The notes under the pieces: generated by a model
What the model saw: only the letters and a program-made list of their open reading frames with translations
The model's database searches: none
What the model was told of the DNA's origin: nothing
In this document: in pieces, positions 1 through 6,090 of the stretch
Layout of the letters: each line of letters opens with the position of its first letter
Numbering within the stretch: the first letter of the stretch is position 1
NCBI GenBank assembly: GCA_002254765.1
Contig: NJDV01000061.1
Coordinates: 1-7,275, forward strand
Direction: 5' to 3'
From: Thermoplasmatales archaeon ex4484_36
GTDB lineage: Archaea; Thermoplasmatota; Penumbrarchaeia; Penumbrarchaeales; EX4484-36
Length of the DNA stretch: 7,275 nucleotides
Program-made: the position numbers and the translations under genes

Positions 1-1
1 G

Positions 2-562
2 GTAACTAAACATCTTAAGAGATGCGTATACGAAGAAGATACAAAAGAGTATTTAGACTATATTATAGTGCAAATGAATAAAGAAGATAAAAAACAAGGA
101 AGAAGGGAGTTCACCAATAGAATTGTAGGTTCTACTATGGTTATTTTCATTTTTATTGGTATACTGGTTTATCTAACAGCAATATCTAAGAGGATGAGAT
201 ACACACATCCGCTATTCTACTTTTCATTGATTCTTTTAATATTTTCATTATACCTTCTGAAAAAAGATCTCATAACGCTACTTGCTACTGATAAGTTAAA
301 GATTTATTCGGAGGGGATTTCTCTTCCTCGTAGAACATTTTCAGAGTGGTTAAAAGGGAAGGAGCATTTCATTCCATATAAAGACATTAAAGAGATTGTT
401 ATAGAGACGCATTATAGAACTGGTCGTCCATTGCGGGTTAAGATTGTTAAGAAGGATGGGACGGTAGAGACGCTGGGAGCCTCGTGGTTTTTTATAATTT
501 CTTGTGCTCTTAGCTCTTCTCGTCAACCGCTGTATATCTCCATGTTCATAAGAAGGGTCTGA
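2..562 (+). CDS. Two-helix membrane protein with PH-like C-terminal domain (possibly 5'-partial)
   Basis: Not recognised as a named family. Counting from the GTG at 68 (164 residues), a charged, Lys-rich N-terminus is followed by two hydrophobic segments, about residues 20-38 and 48-64, joined by a short basic loop. A soluble beta-rich part (about 76-140) follows, with alternating hydrophobic strands (KLKIYSEGISLP, YKDIKEIVIE, VKIVKKDGTVE). That layout resembles bacterial/archaeal PH-like (bPH2) membrane proteins; this is inference from pattern only. The reading frame has no stop from base 2 onward, so the true start may lie outside the window. GTG 68 or ATG 74 are the internal candidates, and neither has a clear Shine-Dalgarno. 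The last ~20 residues (after ASWFFIIS) overlap antisense to the ATPase 3' end and do not look like a natural domain end, so the native C-terminus may be disrupted. The gene is AT-rich compared with its neighbour. Confidence 0.6.
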   Translation, partial: VTKHLKRCVYEEDTKEYLDYIIVQMNKEDKKQGRREFTNRIVGSTMVIFIFIGILVYLTAISKRMRYTHPLFYFSLILLIFSLYLLKKDLITLLATDKLKIYSEGISLPRRTFSEWLKGKEHFIPYKDIKEIVIETHYRTGRPLRVKIVKKDGTVETLGASWFFIISCALSSSRQPLYISMFIRRV

Positions 563-2701
563 CAGATGTCAACAAGAGTTCCGTAGGGGGTGCGATAGAG
601 GTAGTATGAGGGGTCCATCCTTATGGCTCTGGGTGAACATTGTGAAGGCCCCGGAGAACCTCTCAGGGACATCGGAGGTGGCTATGTCCTCCGCAAGCAT
701 CTTCAGCTTCGTGAGCATCTTGTCCATCTGTCCCCGGAAGGAGTAGTATAGGCATCTCCTTGCGGTCAGGAAGTGTCTCCAGTGAAGCGAGTGGAAGTTC
801 CTTGAGTAGAGGGAGCGGTAGACCCTCTCGTACAGCTCCTCGTCAGAGATCCTCTGGGCGATCTCAAGGAGTCTAAGGAGCGTGGCGTTGATGACGTAGC
901 GGTCCTCCTCCCTCTCCCGGGAGAGCTTCCACGCCTCAAGAAGACAAATTAAGGCATCCTCCGTTCTGCCCTGAGTGATGAGCGCCTCCCCCCTGAGGTA
1001 GAGGTCCTCAACCCTTCCCCCCTCCAGCAGGCCCCTCTCGTAGAGGTAGAGGAGGGGCTCCCGCATCCCCTCCTGCCAGAGGCTGTACATAGCCAGTCTC
1101 TTCGCCTCTTCGCTCTCCCCAATCTCCGTAAGAAGCTTCAGCAGCTCACTGATCTCAATGGCCACCTTTGACCTCTCAATGCCAGGGCGCTCCTCCCCCC
1201 ATCTGTATATTGTGCCCTGCCAGAAGCGCATTTCCTCGTCGTTCAGGGCGGGGGCATCCTTCTTGAGCCTCTCCACAAGGAGCTTTATCCATTTCCTTTT
1301 CAGGTCCTCCTCCTGGGGTCTCTCCTTGAGCAGCCCTTCCACGAATTCATGAAGGCGGAGCCCTCCCCCCTCATGAACCAGAAGCCCTCTGATCAGGAGG
1401 TCCTCCACCTCGCCCATGTCCAGCCCGAAGTGGTCGGAGACCTCCTCCCTCCCTATGGGGACCGTTGAGAGGGTCAGCGCATGAAGGAGCTGCCTCTGCC
1501 CATCGCTTAGGCCCCCCAAGATCTCCCTGTTCAGGAAATCTTCCATCTTGCTTATGTCCCTTTTTACGTCCACCTGCAGGGGTCTGTTCCTCAGAAGCTG
1601 CAGTGCCAGAGGATGTCCCCCTGTTGCCTTGAGCAGCTTATCCACTGCCTCGTAGTCAAGCTCCCCCCCTGAGCTGCTTTTGAGGAGCAGCTTCGCCTCT
1701 TCCTCCTTCAGTCCTTTAAGGGTGATGAGCTTCACCCTCCCCCGCACCTCCTCGTCCCTCAAGTCGTAGAAATCGGGTCTCTCCCGGCTTATGACCAGAA
1801 CAGTGAGGTTCTCCCACTCCGCCAGGCGGTCCTTCACCGCCCTCAGGAAATCGTCCACCTCCTTGGGGGCCCTGTGGAGGTCGTCGAAGGCAAGCACCGC
1901 CCCCCCCTTCCCATTCAGGAACTCAAATATGGAGAGTGCCTCGTTCTGCGCCCCCTCAACGTTCAGGTAGAGATTGGAGTACTGGATGATCTCCTTCCTC
2001 TCTTTGAGGAACCTCTTTAAGTTCTCCACGATCCAGTCCAAATCTGTCCAGCTGTCAAGCTTCAGGTAGAAGACGTCCCTCTTTGCGCCCACCTCCTCCA
2101 GGACCCTCAGGGCCAGGGAGGACTTCCCTATACCGGCCACTCCCACCAGACAGACCATCAAGCCCCCTCCGCTGCTCAAGAGGTCCAACAGAGCCCCCCA
2201 CTCCTCCTCCCTTCCGACAAAGACCTCCGGTCCCTCCATCAGAGGGTTGAAGTACTGGACGGTCTCCCTCCCCTCCTCTACACCCACGTATATCATCCCC
2301 TCGTTTATCCCCTCAAGGACGCTCCCCACGGGGATGTCAGAGGAGAAGAGCTCCCTCACCGTCATTAGGCGCTCTTCCTCGGGGGTTTTGACTAGGATCT
2401 TTCTGTCCTTCACCTCTTCGAAGAGTCTAGCCGCCCTCTCTATCCCCCTGTCGGTCAGAACGTAGACCTTCCTTCTTCTCCGAAAGTGCTTGACGTGCGC
2501 CAGAAGCGACTCAATGTATCCCTCCTCCTCAAGGCTCATCAGCGCCCGGGGTATGGCGCTTCGCTTCAGCTTAAGACCGCTTGAGATCCCCTCCTGGGTC
2601 AGCCCCGGGGGCGCCACCATCTTGGGGTCCACGTTGCGGAAGCGGAAGAGGTAGAGAAGGATTCTATCCTTCACCGTGAGCTTTTTTCTCCCTCCGGCCA
2701 T
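523..2701 (-). pseudogene. Winged-helix/STAND (NB-ARC-like) ATPase with TPR-like C-terminus, probable 3' frameshift
   Basis: The uninterrupted frame runs 2701-569 (710 residues). Residues ~8-95 form a winged helix typical of archaeal regulators, ending in a basic wing (HFRRRRKVYVLTDRG). An NTPase core follows: Walker A GVAGIGKS (187-194), Walker B AVLAFDD (268-274), an ISRERP sensor-like motif (~304-309) and GGHPLAL (361-367), the NB-ARC/STAND GxP motif. A second helical/winged region lies at ~385-460, and the rest is TPR-like helices. Such proteins are ATP-driven signal-responsive switches; the N-terminal domain suggests transcription control, target unknown. I chose ATG 2701 over TTG 2722 because a TATA box sits 28 bases upstream of it. 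After ~residue 690 the tail (SHKDGPLILPLSHP) looks out of frame. Removing one G from 631-633 gives a protein-like continuation (AIRMDPSYYLYRTPYGTLVD) to a TGA at 523-525. The gene is therefore either frameshifted with a mostly intact product, or affected by a sequencing error. The ATPase call is strong; pseudogene status is moderate. Confidence 0.75.
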
Positions 2702-2724
2702 TATACCTCTAATTTGCCACAATG

Positions 2725-2733
2725 TTTTTAAAA
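2725..2733. promoter_or_regulatory. Shared bidirectional TATA box (TTTTTAAAA)
   Basis: The 55-base gap between the divergent ATPase and radical SAM genes contains one AT box whose core TTTTAAAA (2726-2733) is a perfect palindrome. Its centre lies about 28 bases from the ATPase ATG (2701) and about 27 from the radical SAM ATG (2757). That is the distance expected for an archaeal TATA box driving leaderless transcripts, and neither start has a well-placed Shine-Dalgarno. I infer that the box serves both genes. Confidence 0.6.
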
Positions 2734-2756
2734 GTTTTCTTCATCAGAAGCCCTGC

Positions 2757-3881
2757 ATGAGCGAAAATCACTCCCGGGAGCTTTTAGAGAACACTTTTGG
2801 GGGCAGTCCCCCGACGGGCTGCCTCTACTGTGATAAGGGGGCCAAGCTTGTCATATACGTAACAGGCCTCTGCAATCAAGGGTGTTTTTACTGTCCCCTC
2901 TCGGAAGAGAAGAAGGATAGGGATGTGGTCTTCGCCAATGAGGCTAGAGCGGAGAGCCTGGATGATATCTTGAGGGAGGCGAGAAGGATGAGGGCCCTCG
3001 GGGCTGGGATAACGGGGGGTGATCCGCTCCTTAAGCTGGAGAGGGTTGTGGATGTGGTGGAGGCGCTGAAAAAGGAGTTTGGGGAGAGCTTCCACATACA
3101 CCTCTACAGCGCTGGGCTCTATCCTTCGGAGCACTTCAAAAGGATAAGTGAAGCGGGGGTTGACGAAGTGAGGTTCCACCCTCCCGTCGATATGTGGAGG
3201 TACTTCCACCCCGCCCTGAAGGAGAGGCCCGAGTACGTGAAGAGGTACATGGAGATGATAGATGCCGCAAAGGAGGAGGGGATGGATGTGGGGATGGAGA
3301 TACCCTCGGTGCCGGGGGAGGAGGAGGGAATGACGGCCATTGTGGAGTACGCCTTCAGTACCGGTCTGGGTTTTGTGAACATAAACGAGCTTGAGGTCTC
3401 CCACACCAACGCCGAGGAGATGATGAAAAGGGGCCTGTACCCCCTGGAGGACTCCGCCGCTGTGGAGGGGAGCAGGGAGAGCGCTCTTGAGGTGATCCGA
3501 AAGGCCCTCTCATCCCCCGGGAGGGGGGAGGGTACCACTGTGCTTCACTTCTGCTCAGCCTACTTTAAGGACGCTGTGCAGCTCAGAGAGAGGCTGAAGA
3601 GAACCGCCGAGAACGTTGCCAGGGACTTTGAGGTGGTGAGCGAGGACGGCACACTTCTTCTGGGGATCATAGAAGACATAGGGAAGGAGGAGGCCCTAGA
3701 GCTGGCCGAGAGGTATGAGATCCCGGGCAGGTTCTACAGTATAGACGTGCAGGGGCGGAGGATGGAGATAGGGGCCTGGATACTTGAGGAGATAGCCAGT
3801 GAGATTCCCTACAGGGCCTATTTCATCGAGAGGTATCCCACAGCGGACGGGCTCGAAGTGGAGAGGACACCCCTTAACTGA
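2757..3881 (+). CDS. Radical SAM protein, COG2108-like (PFL-activase-related), function unassigned
   Basis: This is a 374-residue protein. The radical SAM cluster motif CX3CX2C is C39-N-Q-G-C43-F-Y-C46, which binds a [4Fe-4S] cluster through three cysteines and uses S-adenosylmethionine. The GITGGDP stretch (84-90) is the GGE-type SAM-contact motif. An extra CLYC pair (C22, C25) lies just before the main motif and may bind a second metal. A C-terminal conserved-looking block begins HFCSAYFKDAVQLR (C266), a pattern I associate with the archaeal family COG2108, described only as related to pyruvate formate-lyase activating enzyme. The substrate is unknown. Start: the frame is open further upstream, but ATG 2757 is chosen for its TATA box 27 bases upstream and because the codons before it cross the divergent promoter. 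It ends 10 bases before pdxT, so the two are probably co-transcribed. Radical SAM family is sure; subfamily is moderately sure. Confidence 0.88.
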   Translation: MSENHSRELLENTFGGSPPTGCLYCDKGAKLVIYVTGLCNQGCFYCPLSEEKKDRDVVFANEARAESLDDILREARRMRALGAGITGGDPLLKLERVVDVVEALKKEFGESFHIHLYSAGLYPSEHFKRISEAGVDEVRFHPPVDMWRYFHPALKERPEYVKRYMEMIDAAKEEGMDVGMEIPSVPGEEEGMTAIVEYAFSTGLGFVNINELEVSHTNAEEMMKRGLYPLEDSAAVEGSRESALEVIRKALSSPGRGEGTTVLHFCSAYFKDAVQLRERLKRTAENVARDFEVVSEDGTLLLGIIEDIGKEEALELAERYEIPGRFYSIDVQGRRMEIGAWILEEIASEIPYRAYFIERYPTADGLEVERTPLN

Positions 3882-3886
3882 GGTGA
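3880..3886 (+). promoter_or_regulatory. Shine-Dalgarno site that fixes the pdxT start
   Basis: GAGGTGA matches the archaeal anti-Shine-Dalgarno well and lies 5 bases before ATG 3892. It overlaps the stop codon of the radical SAM gene. A ribosome binding site here, absent before the leaderless first gene, fits an internal gene of an operon and rejects the longer upstream frame beginning at 3799. Confidence 0.75.
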
Positions 3887-3891
3887 AGGCG

Positions 3892-4515
3892 ATGAAGAGA
3901 GTGGGAGTTATCGGGCTTCAGGGGGACGTTGAGGAGCACATACTTCAAACCAGGAGGGCGGCTGAGGAGGCGGGGGAGTCGGTGGATGTGAGGTGGGTGA
4001 GGAGCAGGGAGGAACTTGAAGACTTAAACGGGATCATCATCCCCGGGGGGGAGTCCACCACAATATCCAGGCTCATAGACAAGTTCAGGATGAGGGATGA
4101 GATCTTCAGGATCAGGGAGGAGGGAGGGGTGATAATGGGGACCTGCGCCGGCTGTATAATCCTTGCTGCGGAGGGGGATGAGACCGTGGAGATTAAGGGG
4201 GTCAGGTTGCTTAAGATGCTGGACGTGAAGGTGGACCGCAACGCCTTCGGAAGACAGAGGGAGTCCTTCGAGGCCCCCGTGCACCTGGTGCTACCCCCCA
4301 CCGGAGGCTTTGGGGGCTGGGAGGGGGACTTCCCCGGGGTTTTCATAAGGGCCCCCAGGTTCATCAGGGTGGGGGAGGGGGTGGAGGTGCTGGGATGGCT
4401 CGGGGAGGAGCCTGTAATGGTGAAGGCGGGGAGAGTACTCTCTCTCACCTTCCACCCGGAGCTCACCGAGGAGACTCTTCTGCACCGCTACTTCCTCTCG
4501 CTGATGGACGAATAA
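3892..4515 (+). CDS. pdxT: PdxT, glutaminase subunit of pyridoxal 5'-phosphate synthase
   Basis: This is a 207-residue class-I glutamine amidotransferase of usual PdxT length (about 190-200). It hydrolyses glutamine and passes ammonia to PdxS, which builds pyridoxal 5'-phosphate from ribose 5-phosphate and glyceraldehyde 3-phosphate (the DXP-independent vitamin B6 route, in the cytosol). Family marks are GLQGDVEEH (8-16), PGGEST (51-56), the nucleophile elbow GTCAGC (83-88) with C85, the RNAFGRQRESFE signature (116-127), GVFIRAP (149-155), and the catalytic His-Glu pair in FHPELT (H188, E190). All catalytic residues are present. The start is set by the Shine-Dalgarno at 3880-3886. It follows a radical SAM gene by 10 bases; the partner pdxS is not in this window and must be encoded elsewhere. 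C88, where many homologues have a small or aliphatic residue, is a minor oddity. Identification is confident. Confidence 0.96.
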   Translation: MKRVGVIGLQGDVEEHILQTRRAAEEAGESVDVRWVRSREELEDLNGIIIPGGESTTISRLIDKFRMRDEIFRIREEGGVIMGTCAGCIILAAEGDETVEIKGVRLLKMLDVKVDRNAFGRQRESFEAPVHLVLPPTGGFGGWEGDFPGVFIRAPRFIRVGEGVEVLGWLGEEPVMVKAGRVLSLTFHPELTEETLLHRYFLSLMDE

Positions 4516-4517
4516 AC

Positions 4518-4524
4518 GTTTTTA
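4518..4524 (+). promoter_or_regulatory. TATA-like box upstream of the FAH-family gene
   Basis: GTTTTTA lies just after the pdxT stop and is centred about 26 bases before ATG 4547, the spacing expected for a leaderless archaeal transcript. No Shine-Dalgarno precedes that ATG. It resembles the TTTTTAAAA box at 2725-2733. The T-rich stretch could also help terminate the pdxT transcript. Confidence 0.45.
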
Positions 4525-4546
4525 GCCTCTCTTCTATTCACCTCCT

Positions 4547-5059
4547 ATGGAACCCTTCGAACTTCCTTTTGGAGAGGGCAGATTGAGGATCAGCCCCAGT
4601 AAGATCATAGGTGTGGTGAGAACATACCCCTCCCACGCTGCGGAGATGGGCTTGGGGAGACCGGAGAGGCTCTGGTTTTTCTTGAAACCCCCCTCATCCC
4701 TTCTCCCTCCGGACTCCACCATACTTCTTCCCCCCTCGGTAGGGGAGGCGCACCACGAGGTGGAGCTGGCGGTGATCCTGGGGCCCAAGGTGGTGCCCCG
4801 GGATGAGCTGGACCCCGGGGACCTTGAGATAGGGCTTAAGGTGAACGGCCAGGTGCGGCAGAGGGGGAGGACCTCAGAGATGCTTTTCACTGTGGGGGAG
4901 GTGGTGGAGGAGCTCTCCAGGATAATGACCCTTCAGGAGGGGGACATCATAGCCACTGGCACCCCTTCGGGAGTGGGGCCCATTGAGGAGGGAGACGTCA
5001 TAGAGGCGTGGATTGAGGGGATAGGTACGCTTACGGAAAGTGTTGAAAGGCTACGCTAG
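4547..5059 (+). CDS. Fumarylacetoacetate hydrolase (FAH) family protein with internal deletion
   Basis: This 170-residue protein is short for the family (FAHD1-like members are about 200-220). Both ends match FAHD1/YcgM-type enzymes, which are metal-dependent C-C hydrolases or oxaloacetate decarboxylases. Features seen: SKIIGVVRTYPSHAAEM (18-34) with H30 and E33 at the positions of the FAHD1 catalytic pair, FLKPPS (45-50), HHEVELAV (69-76) with E71 and E73 as metal ligands, LKVNG (97-101), RTSEMLF (108-114), GTPSGVGP (138-145) and EGIGTL (157-162). Between ILGP (77-80) and VPRDELDP (83-90) about 50 residues are missing compared with FAHD1. The missing part includes the DxTARD motif that supplies the third metal ligand and a conserved Lys. 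The junction is in frame, so a protein is made, but normal catalysis is doubtful. It has its own TATA-like box and lies 31 bases after pdxT. Family is sure; activity is uncertain. Confidence 0.85.
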   Translation: MEPFELPFGEGRLRISPSKIIGVVRTYPSHAAEMGLGRPERLWFFLKPPSSLLPPDSTILLPPSVGEAHHEVELAVILGPKVVPRDELDPGDLEIGLKVNGQVRQRGRTSEMLFTVGEVVEELSRIMTLQEGDIIATGTPSGVGPIEEGDVIEAWIEGIGTLTESVERLR

Positions 5060-5091
5060 CCGGGCCTCTTAATTCGTCCTCCCCCATCATC

Positions 5092-5101
5092 CTTTATAAA
5101 G
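5092..5101. promoter_or_regulatory. Palindromic TATA box (CTTTATAAAG)
   Basis: This is a perfect 10-base palindrome with a strong archaeal TATA core. Its centre lies about 30 bases before a TTG at 5126 that opens the degraded Cys-rich frame described next, and about 18 bases before an in-frame GTG at 5114. It could have driven that gene. The match to TATA consensus is good; use is unproved. Confidence 0.4.
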
Positions 5102-5125
5102 CTGGCTAGATTGGTGTGCATCACG

Positions 5126-5419
5126 TTGGACCACTCAAGATTAACCCCCCCTCTGCTTGTTGCGGACTCTGCGAGTTAAATGACCCCCCCCGGGGGAGAT
5201 AGGTGAGGATATAACGCAGACAGTCTGCAAGGTGAGAGGGGCCTGACCCTGTGTATGTTTTGTCAGATGGCATACGCCCTATCCATCCTGCTACGTTGCT
5301 GCTGCTATCCCCCCTACCCTTCAGGAACTACTTTATCAGAAGGCTTATGGAGCGAATTCCAAGGTAGAAGACAAAAAGTATATGTACCACTAGAGACAAT
5401 TTCTTCCCGATCTCCATGA
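5126..5419 (+). pseudogene. Relic of a small cysteine-rich protein gene (three apparent frameshifts)
   Basis: No intact frame fills the ~355 bases between the FAH gene and the protease. Three consecutive frames together read like one ~98-residue protein if three homopolymers are each lengthened by one base: C7 at 5145-5151, C8 at 5184-5191 and G4 at 5238-5241. The pieces are LDHSRLTPP, then ACCGLCELND, then GEIGEDITQTVCKVRG, then LTLCMFCQMAYALSILL, and finally a tail SEGLWSEFQGRRQKVYVPLE ending at TGA 5417-5419. The CxxC pairs (CGLC, CMFC) suggest a metal- or Fe-S-binding protein. I do not recognise the family. The final TGA overlaps the next gene's ATG as ATGA. It is either a decayed gene or a real gene hidden by homopolymer errors; chance is also possible. 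The start could be TTG 5126 or GTG 5114. Confidence 0.4.
5377..5384 (+). promoter_or_regulatory. Possible TATA box for the metzincin gene (AGTATATG)
   Basis: AGTATATG follows a purine-rich ACAAAA stretch that could act as a BRE. Transcription would begin around 5407, leaving a leader of only about 9 bases before ATG 5416. It lies inside the tail of the Cys-rich relic, so a chance match is possible. Confidence 0.3.
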
Positions 5420-6090
5420 GGCGTGGAATGCACCTAGACCGACAAGACCCTTTTGCAGAAGTGGACTTGTGGGTTAACTATAGAATGCAGGAGACGCCTC
5501 AGAATCTTGTGATCAGAGCCTTTGGGAGGCATGACATCACATTGCATATTGACGACGGATGCATGGGAGGTGGTGAGGAGTTTAAAGGGGACCCCAAAAT
5601 ACAATCCGATGCATATTATTACTTTTATAAAGTAGCTGAAGCACATTTTTCTACGTCCCGTTTGGGCGTGTTTCATCACGCATACATTTCTTCCTTAATC
5701 AGTAATAATGGAGTGTTGGGATTGACATTTGCTTCCCCCGATGATGTGTCTGATGGGGATGACATATTCATCATTGGTAATGAAATAAGAGATATTGCAT
5801 CAGATAGGGATGATATTACTGAGGATGTTCTTCTCGCTCATGTGTTCATGCATGAACTGGGACACAATTTGGGATTAGTTCCCGAAGGGTTTAAACCTGT
5901 ACCATTTGAAGGGATTGATAGTTATTACTATGCCTCATATCGTAGTTGCATGAATTACAACATCTCACTAATAGAGTTAATTGATTATTCTGATGGCTCA
6001 AGAAGGACGACAAGCGGAGGTCATGATTTTGATGACTGGGGCCATATAAGATTAAGAAGGGTTGCAACAAAGTGGGATGTGGTTGAATGA
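5416..6090 (+). CDS. Archaeal metzincin-like zinc metalloprotease, apparently N-terminally short
   Basis: This is a 224-residue protein. The zinc motif is HELGHNLG (146-153: H146, E147, H150), and the Met-turn is SCMNY (177-181, M179), about 30 residues later as expected for metzincins. Blocks such as ITLHIDDGCMGGGEE (41-55) and HDFDDWGHI (203-211) recall a family of secreted archaeal proteases that I know only from general patterns. Two oddities stand out. Position 11 of HExxHxxGxxH is P156, not His or Asp, so the third ligand must come from elsewhere (D168 in FEGIDS is a candidate) or is lost. There is also no signal peptide or N-terminal calcium-binding-type region; the catalytic domain begins almost at residue 1. 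The frame is open upstream only to a TAG at 5365. The stop overlaps the next ATG (ATGA), implying coupled translation. Base composition is more AT-rich than the core genes. The protease-fold call is fairly sure; activity and completeness are not. Confidence 0.8.
   Translation: MRRGMHLDRQDPFAEVDLWVNYRMQETPQNLVIRAFGRHDITLHIDDGCMGGGEEFKGDPKIQSDAYYYFYKVAEAHFSTSRLGVFHHAYISSLISNNGVLGLTFASPDDVSDGDDIFIIGNEIRDIASDRDDITEDVLLAHVFMHELGHNLGLVPEGFKPVPFEGIDSYYYASYRSCMNYNISLIELIDYSDGSRRTTSGGHDFDDWGHIRLRRVATKWDVVE

Noticed and set aside
2702..2722. Seven-codon longer ATPase N-terminus from a TTG at 2722
   Set aside because: It would start inside or beside the promoter box, and ATG 2701 has the expected TATA spacing.
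2784..3404. 206-codon open frame on the minus strand opposite the radical SAM gene
   Set aside because: It is the antisense shadow of a well-supported gene, His/Pro/Leu-rich, with no domain-like motifs.
3945..4466. 173-codon open frame on the minus strand opposite pdxT
   Set aside because: Ser/Pro-rich shadow of the GC-rich pdxT codons; pdxT has all its catalytic motifs.
5140..5240. Possible tRNA or structured RNA around the C- and G-runs and the GCAGACAGTCTGC inverted repeat
   Set aside because: No cloverleaf, T-arm or anticodon stem could be fitted, and the inverted repeat has only 6-base arms. The stretch reads better as a broken coding region.
5434..5679. 81-codon minus-strand frame inside the protease gene
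   Set aside because: Overlaps the conserved part of the metzincin gene and has no protein-like motif of its own.
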